NCBI GenBank assembly: GCA_013388685.1
Contig: JACAET010000025.1
Span: forward strand, 51,260 to 115,259
Reading direction: 5' to 3'
Source of the DNA: Chloroflexota bacterium
Lineage (GTDB): Bacteria; Chloroflexota; Anaerolineae; Anaerolineales; Villigracilaceae
DNA: 64,000 nt
Under the pieces are notes generated by a model, which made no database searches, was not told the origin of the DNA, and was given only the letters and a program-made list of their open reading frames with translations. This document shows positions 16,321-24,764 of this stretch, piece after piece; position 1 is the stretch's first letter; each line of letters opens with the position of its first letter. The translations under genes and the position numbers were made by a program.

Positions 16321-18912
16321 ATGGCAGGCAAAACCGCCACCAAAACCGACCAATCAAAACATGGGCTGCTTCCCACGCCGCCCATGCCGGATGGACTGCC
16401 CAAAGCGCAGTTGACCGACAATGCCCGTCAAGTGTTGATGCGGCGTTATGTCCGCCGCGGGGAGGATGGCAAACCCGTAGAAACTGTCGAAGAGATGTTC
16501 TGGCGCGTTGCCTATCACATTGCCAGAGTGGAGGAGCAATGGGGGGCAGATGTTCTTGTGCGTACGGTTGAGTATTATCATTTGCTTTCCAGCAAAAAAT
16601 TCTTTCCCAATTCCCCGACCTTTACCGGCGCTGGTACGCCGCTGGGACAACTGGCGGCCTGTTTTGTCCTCCCCATCACCGACGATATGGGACGCGATTC
16701 TGCGGGCATCTTTCAAACCCTGCGCGACGCCGCGCTCATCCAGCAAACCGGCGGCGGCAACGGCTTCTCCTTCTCGCGCCTGCGCCCCAAGGGAGCCATG
16801 GTGCACACCTCCGCCGGCCAGGCAACGGGACCGGTCGGTTTTCTGCGCGTCTACGACCATGCGTTTGGCGAAATTGCGCAGGGCGGAACAAGGCGCGGCG
16901 CCAACATGGCTGTTCTGCGCGTGGACCATCCCGATGTGGAAGAATTCATCACCTGCAAGACGGACGAAAACTCCATCACCAACTTCAACATCTCCGTCGG
17001 CATCACCGACGCCTTCATGCGCGCCGTCAAAGAAGACAAGGAATGGGAACTGCGCTTCCCCGACCCGAAAGACGCCAAAGCCAAAGGCTTCAACGGCACA
17101 CTCGAACAGGCGGAAGCCGCAGGCGTCAGAATCAATACCTATGGTAAAGTGCGGGCGCGCGATATTTTCGACAAAATCGTCAAACAAGCGCATCACAACG
17201 GCGAGCCGGGTGTGCTCTTCCTGGATGCCGCCAACCGCAGCAACCCCGTCCCGCACCTGTATCCGCTCGAGGCGACAAATCCATGCGGCGAGCAATGGCT
17301 CGGACCTTACGAAAACTGCTGTCTCGGCTCGGTCAACCTCAACGAACACTGCAGACCCGACGGCACAGTGGATTGGGAACTGCTCCGCCAGAGCGTCGTC
17401 ACCGCCACCCGCTTCCTCGACGATGTCGTCGAAGCCAATGCCTACGTTCCCGCCGTGCCGCAACTGAAGGAAGCCGCCCACCGCGCCCGCCGCATCGGGC
17501 TGGGCATCATGGGGCTTGCAGACCTGATGTACCATGTCGGCGTGCGCTACGGCTCGAAGGAAGGGCAGGAGTTCGGCGCGCAAGTCATGGAATTCGTCCG
17601 CTACCACGCCATGCTCACCAGCATCGAACTCGCCAAGGAGCGCGGACCCTTCCCCGCCATCGAAGGCTCCCTCTACGACATGAACAACATGACCTGGGCT
17701 CCGCCTCAGAGTTTGATCAGGTACGAGCATAACTGGGGCAGACCCGAGGTCCAGTGGGAAGCGGTGGTGGAAGGCATCCGCCAGCACGGCATCCGCAACG
17801 CCGCGCAGACCACCGTCGCGCCAACCGGCACCATCGCCACCGTCGCAGGCTGTGAAGGCTACGGCTGTGAACCCGTCTTCGCTCTCGCCTACATTCGCCA
17901 CGTCAACGACAACGGCAAAGACCTCCAACTCACCTACGCCAGCCCGCGCTTCGACGAGGCGCTCAAAAAACTCGGTCTTGGCGAGGAGAAGCGGCAGGAA
18001 ATCGTCGAGCAGGTCATGCGCGAAGGCACCTGCCAGCACATCATGGAACTGCCCCAGCGCATCCGCGACACCTTCGTCGTCTCCGGCGACGTCACCGCCG
18101 AAGAGCATGTCCGCATGCAGGGCGCGTTGCAGGCGTTTGTGGACAACTCCCTCTCGAAGACCATCAACTTCCCCGAAGGCGCCACAGTGGAAGACGTTGC
18201 CACCGCCTACATGCTCGCCTGGGAACTCGGCTGCAAGGGGATTACCGTGTACGTGACCGGCTCGCGCGAAAAAGTGGTGCTGGAGACGAAAGCCACCGCT
18301 GAAAAGAAAGAGGCGCCTCAGACTCCGCCTCAGCCTGCCCCTGCCGCCAAGCCGGAACTCGCCCCCGCCTTCTTCCACGACCCGAAGAAGCCGCGCCCCC
18401 GCGCGCTGACCGGCAAGACCTACAGCATCGAAACCCCCGTCGGCAAGGCATTCGTGACCATCAACGAAAACGGCGGCGAGCAACCCTTCGAAGCATTCAT
18501 CAACACCGCCAAGGCTGGCTCAGAAACCGCCGCCGTCTCCGAGGCAATCGGGCGTCTCATCTCCTACATTCTGCGCATGACCTCGCCCATCAAACCGACC
18601 GACCGTCTGCGCGAAGTGGTGCGTCAGTTGATGGGCATCGGCGGCGGGCGCTCGCTGGGGCTGGGACCCAACCGCGTCCGCTCTCTGCCCGACGGCATCG
18701 GTCAGGTCTTCGACATGTACCTGCGCGAAAAAGCAGGCGCCCTGCCCGTGCTGGAAGAAAAGACCAACGGCGGCAGTCACAAGACCATCGAAGAAGAAGC
18801 GTTGACGCAAAAAATGCGCATCGGCGACTTGTGCCCCGAGTGCGGCGAAGCCGCCGTGGTCAACGAGGAGGGTTGCCGCAAGTGCTATGCCTGCGGCTAC
18901 TCGGAATGTTAG
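16321..18912 (+). CDS. nrdJ: Class II ribonucleoside-diphosphate reductase (B12-dependent)
   Basis: Makes deoxynucleotides from ribonucleotides using adenosylcobalamin, with or without oxygen. 863 residues from the ATG at 16321 (GAGGAG upstream). Core features are [12 protein letters not shown] near residue 97, the catalytic segment NPCGEQ with Cys322, and [12 protein letters not shown]. After a Pro/Lys-rich linker, a TSCPD-type domain (about 690-815) is followed by a C-terminal zinc ribbon CPECG...[12 protein letters not shown]. This ribbon holds the cysteines thought to re-reduce the active site. No class I or III genes are nearby. Confidence 0.96.
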   Translation: MAGKTATKTDQSKHGLLPTPPMPDGLPKAQLTDNARQVLMRRYVRRGEDGKPVETVEEMFWRVAYHIARVEEQWGADVLVRTVEYYHLLSSKKFFPNSPTFTGAGTPLGQLAACFVLPITDDMGRDSAGIFQTLRDAALIQQTGGGNGFSFSRLRPKGAMVHTSAGQATGPVGFLRVYDHAFGEIAQGGTRRGANMAVLRVDHPDVEEFITCKTDENSITNFNISVGITDAFMRAVKEDKEWELRFPDPKDAKAKGFNGTLEQAEAAGVRINTYGKVRARDIFDKIVKQAHHNGEPGVLFLDAANRSNPVPHLYPLEATNPCGEQWLGPYENCCLGSVNLNEHCRPDGTVDWELLRQSVVTATRFLDDVVEANAYVPAVPQLKEAAHRARRIGLGIMGLADLMYHVGVRYGSKEGQEFGAQVMEFVRYHAMLTSIELAKERGPFPAIEGSLYDMNNMTWAPPQSLIRYEHNWGRPEVQWEAVVEGIRQHGIRNAAQTTVAPTGTIATVAGCEGYGCEPVFALAYIRHVNDNGKDLQLTYASPRFDEALKKLGLGEEKRQEIVEQVMREGTCQHIMELPQRIRDTFVVSGDVTAEEHVRMQGALQAFVDNSLSKTINFPEGATVEDVATAYMLAWELGCKGITVYVTGSREKVVLETKATAEKKEAPQTPPQPAPAAKPELAPAFFHDPKKPRPRALTGKTYSIETPVGKAFVTINENGGEQPFEAFINTAKAGSETAAVSEAIGRLISYILRMTSPIKPTDRLREVVRQLMGIGGGRSLGLGPNRVRSLPDGIGQVFDMYLREKAGALPVLEEKTNGGSHKTIEEEALTQKMRIGDLCPECGEAAVVNEEGCRKCYACGYSEC

Positions 18913-18939
18913 AAAAGCAAGCGGGTTACAGAATAGAAA

Positions 18940-18967
18940 GCGGACGAGGAAACTCGTCCGCTTTTTG
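18940..18967 (+). terminator. Terminator after nrdJ
   Basis: GCGGACGAG / CTCGTCCGC stem with a GAAA tetraloop followed by TTTTTG. Confidence 0.93.
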
Positions 18968-19303
18968 TTCCAACGTGGCTCTGTTGCAAACGTTCGAAAA
19001 AATCTGTGTGTACGCGCTCCTTGCACGGTACGCACATGCAGGCGTTCAATGCGGATGATTTGATCCTTATCCCACGCCGCCAAATTGCCCGAAAAGGCGA
19101 GATGCTGTACTGCGTAACAGGGGTAATGACGGATGTCACGGTTTTCCTTGAAACCGCGTATTCTTCTTCTTCCTCCTGATCTTTCGACGAATAGAGATGA
19201 GGGGGCATAACATGAATTCTTGTCCACCCGGATGGACTTTTCGGTTCTGTTTCGCCAACGGGTTTGGGTGGGAGGAAAAACGATAAGACCAATCTGTTTC
19301 GGC
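18968..19303. other. Intergenic region without recognised gene
   Basis: About 340 bp between the nrdJ terminator and the promoter at 19304. A 47-codon plus-strand frame from ATG 19036 (begins MQAFNADDLILIPRR) has no clear ribosome site and no recognised relative. Longer minus-strand frames cross nrdJ and have no family features. No structured RNA is evident by eye. Confidence 0.5.
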
Positions 19304-19331
19304 TTGACAAGGTCAAAAATAGTCCTATACT
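19304..19331 (+). promoter_or_regulatory. Promoter of the three-gene signalling operon
   Basis: TTGACA, 16-bp spacer, TATACT; start codon of the kinase gene about 40 nt after the predicted transcription start. Confidence 0.8.
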
Positions 19332-19377
19332 GGTATATGTAACCGATTTCATATGGCTTTGATGCTGGGTCGGATTT

Positions 19378-20889
19378 ATGTCAAATACCCCTCCATTGCT
19401 TGAACAGTTTACGAACTTCGACTTCCGCGAACTGCCCATCGGGGTTTATATGACCTCCCTGGATGGGCGGTTCATTGTCGCCAATCGGATCGTACGCGAG
19501 ATGTTGAAACTGCCGCTGGAAGGGCGGTTGGATGCAAACATTTTGCAGTATTATGCCAACCCGGCTGATCGTGATGCGGCAATCGCCGAGGCGAAGCGGC
19601 TTGCGGCGGAGGGAAAACATGTGGACCGCGGAATCTTGCGCTTGAAGGTGGCAGGCAAGGATTTGTTTGTGGAAGATTATTGCAAAATCCTGCAAGATGC
19701 CGAGGGACAGGTCATCGGCTTTGTGGGATGTATGGTGGATATCACACAATCCTACGAATCCCGGCGGCACGAGCAGGAATTACGCGAACGGGTTGACGAA
19801 TTACGATTCGATATCGGTCGTATTCTGCATGCGAATACCACCACGCTTGTCATGGTCAAGCAGACTCTGGATGCCGTCATCGAGGCGTTCGAACCGAAAC
19901 CCTATCGCGACATGTCGGTTCCTCACGCCCAGGAGGTGGAAACCGCGTTGACGGAGTATGCCAACCTGCTGGCGAACGCCATCGAAAGACTGATGCGAAG
20001 CGCAGACGAACAACGACGCCTTCAGGCGTTGACCGCCGCCGATTGGAAAAAACTGCAGGGGTATGTCTCGTTTTTGCGCGAGTATAAGGAACGAATCCCC
20101 ACTCCGGAATCCTTTCCCGCCACATTGAGGAAACTGGCAAACGACATCGGGCGCATCCATGCGGCGATCGTGCCGGGCAATCTGGCGCGCGAGACGGTGC
20201 GCGAAGTGCAAAACACAGCCTGGCAGTTGGAAAGGTTCGCCAATCTTGTGGAAGTCCTCGAAACGCGCGCGGCGGTCATTCAGATGGATTACACCATCCA
20301 CAGCCTGCGCGAGTTTGTCACAACGGATAAACGCGAGCAAATACCCTTCAGGCATTTGAACGTCAAATCGCTGATTGACGAATGCGCCAAGCGCATGGCG
20401 GAGTACGCCCGCAGTTTGAAGATCGACATTGACCGCAGGGATGTGGGAGAACTGTTCATCATGGGGAACGAAAGGGACTTGCTGCGCGCATTGTCGAATT
20501 TGCTGCACAACGCCATCAAGTATTCCTGGCGCCGCGATCCCGAGCGAACGAAACCCGCCTGGGTTTCTGTGCGCACCTTTGTCAGAGAGAAGCAGGTGCA
20601 TATCGAGTTCGAGAACTGGGGTGTGCCGATCAAACGGGAGGAGATCGAACGGGGAAAGGTCTTCGAACTGGGGTATCGCGGAGAGTTATCGAAGGATCGC
20701 GGCCGCCTGGGGACCGGCATCGGCTTGACGGACGCGCGCCGGGTGGCGGAGGCGCACGGCGGGCGCGTGGAGGTGGAGAGCCATCCCGCTTTTCGCGGTT
20801 TGCAGGATGAGAAAAGCGCGCAGTATTACAGTCAACCTTTTCTTACAAAGGTCACGATGATCCTGCCTCTGGCGGATGGCGCAAAATAA
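19378..20889 (+). CDS. PAS-domain sensor kinase-like protein, atypical
   Basis: 503-residue soluble sensor. N-terminal PAS domain (about 15-120, PIGVYMTSLDGRFIVANR ... VGCMVDIT), a long helical middle part (120-320) and a C-terminal histidine-kinase ATPase domain with N-box NLLHNAIKYS and G-box GTGIGLTDARR (about 443-453). I see no normal H-box (H-E-x-x-x-P) in the helical part; His near 151 (ILHANTT) is not in a typical context. It may use an unusual phospho-acceptor or regulate by ATP binding alone. Three bp before the receiver gene. Confidence 0.82.
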   Translation: MSNTPPLLEQFTNFDFRELPIGVYMTSLDGRFIVANRIVREMLKLPLEGRLDANILQYYANPADRDAAIAEAKRLAAEGKHVDRGILRLKVAGKDLFVEDYCKILQDAEGQVIGFVGCMVDITQSYESRRHEQELRERVDELRFDIGRILHANTTTLVMVKQTLDAVIEAFEPKPYRDMSVPHAQEVETALTEYANLLANAIERLMRSADEQRRLQALTAADWKKLQGYVSFLREYKERIPTPESFPATLRKLANDIGRIHAAIVPGNLARETVREVQNTAWQLERFANLVEVLETRAAVIQMDYTIHSLREFVTTDKREQIPFRHLNVKSLIDECAKRMAEYARSLKIDIDRRDVGELFIMGNERDLLRALSNLLHNAIKYSWRRDPERTKPAWVSVRTFVREKQVHIEFENWGVPIKREEIERGKVFELGYRGELSKDRGRLGTGIGLTDARRVAEAHGGRVEVESHPAFRGLQDEKSAQYYSQPFLTKVTMILPLADGAK

Positions 20890-20892
20890 CGG

Positions 20893-21402
20893 ATGGGAGG
20901 TGCTGTGGTGAAGACGGAGAAGACGAAAGTATTATGGGTGGAGGACAGCGCGCGTTTGGAATTGCGCAACCTTACCGGTCCAATTTACATCAGCGGCGAT
21001 TATCACATGAATCTTGCCGAGGATGCCACGAGCGCAGTCCGCTATTTGCAATCCCAGGTGTATGACGCGATCATCCTGGATATGCGCCTGCCGCCCGGAA
21101 TTGACGATTACTGGATCAGGGTCTATCAAGACAGGGGCGAAGATAAGGCGGACGCCCGCCTGGGGTTGGAACTGGCAAACTGGATGTTCAACGGGCGTGC
21201 CAAATTCCCTTTTACGCCTCCCGCGTGGGTCAGGCAGTATCATGTTGGCGTGTTCACCGTGGAAAACGACGCCGATCTGCACGCCCGGCTCGATGAACTG
21301 GGCATCCGGGTGTTTCAGCATAAAACCGCCGGTCTCGCGGATACCATCCTCATAGACATCATCATGAGAATTTTGCAGGAACAGGCTTCCGACAGGGGAT
21401 GA
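20893..21402 (+). CDS. Stand-alone receiver-domain protein
   Basis: Response-regulator receiver without an output domain. VLWVEDS supplies the acidic pocket, Asp in AIILDMRLPPG is the phospho-acceptor, and Thr in VGVFTVEND and Lys in VFQHKTAG complete the switch set. A stretch of about 45 residues (DDYWIRVYQDRG ... WVRQYH) is inserted after the phospho-Asp loop compared with CheY-type receivers. GGGAGGTG at 20895-20902 suggests that the real start is GTG at 20905 or 20908. Likely partner of the preceding kinase. Confidence 0.8.
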   Translation: MGGAVVKTEKTKVLWVEDSARLELRNLTGPIYISGDYHMNLAEDATSAVRYLQSQVYDAIILDMRLPPGIDDYWIRVYQDRGEDKADARLGLELANWMFNGRAKFPFTPPAWVRQYHVGVFTVENDADLHARLDELGIRVFQHKTAGLADTILIDIIMRILQEQASDRG

Positions 21403-21412
21403 GGAGATTCGG

Positions 21413-22576
21413 ATGCAAATTCCCTTCGATGGGCTGTTGACCCTGTTGATCTTTTTGGTCGGCATCCCCGCCTTGATCTTGCAATTGATCTCCTCTACCG
21501 AGCGCCGCGCGGTTCTAAAAAACGGACGTCTTGACGTCCGCAATTTTTTGAGGAGAGCGCTTTGGATCATCGGCATCGGCATCGTGGCGGAAATCCTGTT
21601 TGTTAATTTGTTGCGGCTTGAGCCAACTCTGCAGGACACGGTGAGTCAGTTGATCTGGGTGATCGTGTTCGGCTCCCTCTTCTATCTCGCCTGGGTCATT
21701 TCCCAGCAAATTCCCGAGCAGTACGGGCGCAGGGAAAAGATCGTTGAACGACTCACGCGTGATGTTCTGACCGAGTCGCAGAAGAGGATGCGCGTCAGCG
21801 GCGGCACCTTCACCGATCTGGCAAGCCTGGGCAAGCATTGTGAAGCCGGTCAGGAACGGGAGATGGTAATCACCGCTTTCATGAAAATCGTCAAAGACGT
21901 GCTGTCCGACCCAAGGTACAAAGGGGATTCGTTCGAGGCGCTCATCGAGGAATTGGTTCACATGCTGGGGTCCAATCCCGAGGCGAAGGATTTGTACAAC
22001 TACAAGATCGCCGAGGAGATACTTTCCGCCATCCTTGCGGCAAACTCATCCACAGAGGCGGACGACGACGACCGGCGCGCCGTTCACGCCATCAGTCGTC
22101 TGGGAAGAACCCTGATTGTCAACTTCCAATCGGTGGAAGGGGATAACGTCATTCTCTCCTATGTGGACGCGCTCGAATTTGCGCTGGCAAGACCGCATAT
22201 GCTTACGGAAGTCAGTCAGGCGTTGTTCGAAATCGGGATCTGCGCCGCCCAGGCGGGACATGATTTTGTGGCGGTCGCCGCGCTGGATAAACTCACCTCG
22301 CTGGCGCTCCGGCAGCCTGCGCCTCTGCCGGTTGAATTCGTTGCCGACCTGTTCGGTTTGCTGGCGCATTACAGGGCCAAGAAAAACAGCCGCATGGCAT
22401 ATGCCAACCGTAAATTTGCAGAAACGAAACGGTTTCTGGGGAAGAATCCTGTACGTGAATTGAGGGAAGCCCAAAACCATTTGGTCAAAACGTTATATTT
22501 CGACCAGGCGGATCAACTGGGCGAATTGATTGCCGATATAAAGCCCAAAGCCGCACCCCGCCCAAAGAAAAAATGA
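21413..22576 (+). CDS. Three-TM membrane protein with cytoplasmic helical domain
   Basis: 387 residues. Three hydrophobic segments (about 7-28, 44-66 and 76-96) are followed by a 290-residue soluble, mostly helical region ending in PKAAPRPKKK. No family recognised. It is the last gene of the kinase-receiver operon (10-bp gap), so a role as the effector or input of that pathway is likely but unproven. Confidence 0.75.
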   Translation: MQIPFDGLLTLLIFLVGIPALILQLISSTERRAVLKNGRLDVRNFLRRALWIIGIGIVAEILFVNLLRLEPTLQDTVSQLIWVIVFGSLFYLAWVISQQIPEQYGRREKIVERLTRDVLTESQKRMRVSGGTFTDLASLGKHCEAGQEREMVITAFMKIVKDVLSDPRYKGDSFEALIEELVHMLGSNPEAKDLYNYKIAEEILSAILAANSSTEADDDDRRAVHAISRLGRTLIVNFQSVEGDNVILSYVDALEFALARPHMLTEVSQALFEIGICAAQAGHDFVAVAALDKLTSLALRQPAPLPVEFVADLFGLLAHYRAKKNSRMAYANRKFAETKRFLGKNPVRELREAQNHLVKTLYFDQADQLGELIADIKPKAAPRPKKK

Positions 22577-22603
22577 GACGACCCGTCCGAGTCGTCTCTG
22601 CTT
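22575..22603 (+). terminator. Terminator of signalling operon
   Basis: GAGACGAC / GTCGTCTC stem, 8-nt loop, followed by TGCTTTT; overlaps the stop codon and faces the convergent PspC gene. Confidence 0.85.
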
Positions 22604-22816
22604 TTACTGCGGCTGTACGGTCGTCTGTTCGGGAACGACCAGCGCCATGATCAGATAAACCAGGGCGATCCCGCCGAAGCCGGTGAAGAATGCCAGCAGG
22701 GTCAACAAACGGACGATGGTCGGGTCAATGCCGAGGTATTCGCCCAAGCCCGCGCACACGCCCGCGATCATGCGGTTGGACGTACTGCGGGTCAGTTGCT
22801 TGTATTCGGTGTTCAT
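22604..22816 (-). CDS. PspC-domain protein
   Basis: Small membrane protein of 70 residues with the PspC signature RSTSNRMIAGVCAGLGEYLG followed by a hydrophobic hairpin. PspC proteins take part in envelope-stress sensing. Start at 22816 (MNTEYKQL) is set by AAAGGAG about 9 bp upstream. No other psp gene is near. Confidence 0.9.
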   Translation of the reverse strand: MNTEYKQLTRSTSNRMIAGVCAGLGEYLGIDPTIVRLLTLLAFFTGFGGIALVYLIMALVVPEQTTVQPQ

Positions 22817-22883
22817 GTCTGCGCTCCTTTCGATGATTTCTACAGGGACATACGCAGGGGGATGAAAGAAGTTGCAAACCCGA

Positions 22884-23303
22884 TTATTCGCCAATCACCT
22901 GCACGATCAATTCCCTTCGTCTTGGTTTGTTGTCGAAATCCACGTAAATGACCTGCTGCCACGTTCCCAGAGTCAATTGTCCCTCCACGAACGGAACCGT
23001 CAGCGATGGACCAAGCAGAGCGGCGCGGATGTGGCTGTGCCCGTTGCCATCGTGCCAGCGGGCGTTGTGGGCATATTCGCGGTTTTGCGGAACAATCTCA
23101 TCGAACAGCCTCCGCAGATCGCTCAACGCCCCGCTTTCGTACTCGAGGGTCGTCAGCGCGCTGGTGGAGGACGGGCAAAACACCGTCACCGTGCCCGCTC
23201 TCAGTCCGCTTTGCGAAACCACCGCGGCAACTCGCTCGGTGATATCGTGAATATCTGCATCGCCGCGGGTATGGATTTGAAGGGTCGCTGTCTTCACACT
23301 CAT
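22884..23303 (-). CDS. YjbQ family (UPF0047) protein
   Basis: 139-residue protein of the YjbQ/UPF0047 family, annotated elsewhere as secondary thiamine-phosphate synthase. Signature features are FCPSSTSALTTLEYE, the metal-binding HNARWHDGNGHSH and the C-terminal LTLGTWQQVIYVDFD. It is 9 bp downstream of dinB on the same strand and probably co-transcribed. Confidence 0.9.
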   Translation of the reverse strand: MSVKTATLQIHTRGDADIHDITERVAAVVSQSGLRAGTVTVFCPSSTSALTTLEYESGALSDLRRLFDEIVPQNREYAHNARWHDGNGHSHIRAALLGPSLTVPFVEGQLTLGTWQQVIYVDFDNKPRRRELIVQVIGE

Positions 23304-23312
23304 CGTTTCACC

Positions 23313-24500
23313 TCACACATCACCGCCGCGCTGGATGACCTCCCGCCCATACTTCTCCTGCAAGGCATCCAGCGCCGATTGCAACTTGCGCGACTTCTCA
23401 CTGTCCAGGTCCCACAACCCCAATTGACGGATGGGCGCTCCCAAGCCGCTTACGCCCACACCAATCAACCGTACCGCTTGATTGGGCTTACGCACCTGCC
23501 GCATCAACGACAGCGCAGTCTTCGCGATCTCCTCCTCCAGGTCGGTGGGGTTGGACAGGGTCGTCTGACGTGTCAGCGTCGTGAAATCGGGCCAGCGAAT
23601 CTTCAACTTGATTGTCCTGCCCGCCAGGTGTTCGCGGCGCAACTGCCGCGCCACCTCCGCCGACTGCTCGCGCAGAGTCTTTTCCAGCGTCTTATCGCTC
23701 GTCATATCCACCGCAAACGTCGTCTCCTGACTGACCGACTTCGTCTCACGCTGCGTCACGATTGGACGGTCGTCAATGCCCTTTGCATGACGCGCCAGAT
23801 CGCGCCCATTCTCTCCAAACAGGCGCACCAACTCACCCTCGGGCCACTTTGCAATATCGCCAATCGTGTGGATGCCCCATTCCGACAATCGCTGGGATGT
23901 TTTCGGACCGACGCCCCACAGCATTTCGGCGGGCAACGGGGATAGAAAAGCCGCTTCCTCTCCATACGGGACAACGGTCACCGCGTTGGGAGGCTCCGCC
24001 AACCCCTGTGCTTTGATCCGCTGAAGAGCGGCGGCTTTACCCACTTCGGTGGCGATCTTCGCCACGAGTTTGTTCGAGGCGATCCCGATCGAGCAGGGCA
24101 AATGCAACTCGTCGCGGATGCGGGCTTGCAGTTCGCGGGCGAAGCGTTCGGGGTCGTCCCGAACGTCCGAAATATCGAGAAAGGCTTCGTCAATCGAAAT
24201 CTGTTCCACCAGCCCGCTCTGCTCGTGAAGAATATCCATCACCTTTTGAGAGACTTCACCATACAGCCGGTGCCGCCCGGGAACGATAGTCAACCCCGGG
24301 CACAGACGCACGGCGCGGCTCATCGGCATGGCGCTCCGCACGCCCATTCTCCGCGCCGCATACGAACACGAAGCGACCACGCCGCGCTCATTCGGCTTGC
24401 CGCCCACGGCAAATGCCTTGCCGCGCAAAGAAGGGGTTTGAATCTCCTCTACAGCGCAGAAGAAGGCATCCAGGTCGAGGTGCAGAATCGTACGCGGCAT
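23313..24500 (-). CDS. dinB: DNA polymerase IV (Y family)
   Basis: Error-prone translesion polymerase. The 395-residue chain begins LHLDLDAFFCAVE (first catalytic Asp), carries SYAARRMGVRSAMPM (nucleotide-binding finger) and SIDEAFLDIS (catalytic Asp-Glu), followed by a helix-hairpin-helix (LWGVGPKTSQRL) and a little-finger domain. Length is slightly above the E. coli protein. I could not find a LexA-type box upstream. Confidence 0.95.
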   Translation of the reverse strand: MPRTILHLDLDAFFCAVEEIQTPSLRGKAFAVGGKPNERGVVASCSYAARRMGVRSAMPMSRAVRLCPGLTIVPGRHRLYGEVSQKVMDILHEQSGLVEQISIDEAFLDISDVRDDPERFARELQARIRDELHLPCSIGIASNKLVAKIATEVGKAAALQRIKAQGLAEPPNAVTVVPYGEEAAFLSPLPAEMLWGVGPKTSQRLSEWGIHTIGDIAKWPEGELVRLFGENGRDLARHAKGIDDRPIVTQRETKSVSQETTFAVDMTSDKTLEKTLREQSAEVARQLRREHLAGRTIKLKIRWPDFTTLTRQTTLSNPTDLEEEIAKTALSLMRQVRKPNQAVRLIGVGVSGLGAPIRQLGLWDLDSEKSRKLQSALDALQEKYGREVIQRGGDV

Positions 24501-24544
24501 ACTCCCATTATATAGTCAGTCGATCACGAAAACCTCGCGTCGTG

Positions 24545-24602
24545 TGCGCTCTCTAGCGCAAAACTGGCGTTAGACGCCTTCGGCAGCGCCAATTAGGCGC
24601 TT
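24545..24602. repeat. REP-like hairpins, CTCT-loop family
   Basis: TGCGCT-CTCT-AGCGCA (24545-24560), then GGCGTTAGACGCC and GCGCCAATTAGGCGC. Lies between dinB and the NBR1-domain gene. Related to the elements at 41462 and 59524. Confidence 0.7.
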
Positions 24603-24669
24603 TCGTGAAATACTGAGAATGCCCGTATGGGTATTATGGGTATAAGGAAAAAGAGTCATGATTATGACG

Positions 24670-24698
24670 TTGAACAATCACTCAAGAAACGTTATACT
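24670..24698 (+). promoter_or_regulatory. Promoter of NBR1-domain protein gene
   Basis: TTGAAC, 17-bp spacer, TATACT; leader of about 60 nt carrying the GAGGAG ribosome site. Confidence 0.75.
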
Positions 24699-24764
24699 CC
24701 ATTCTGCGGAACTTTTGGCTCGTTTTTCACGTCCATTTACGACAGATGGAAAGAGGAGAATGCA

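Noticed and set aside
16354..18483. 709-codon open frame on the minus strand
   Set aside because: It lies wholly antisense to nrdJ, has a composition typical of a shadow frame in GC-rich DNA and shows no domain features.
18909..19439. 176-codon minus frame after nrdJ
   Set aside because: Crosses a terminator and a near-consensus promoter and overlaps the kinase start; no domain features.
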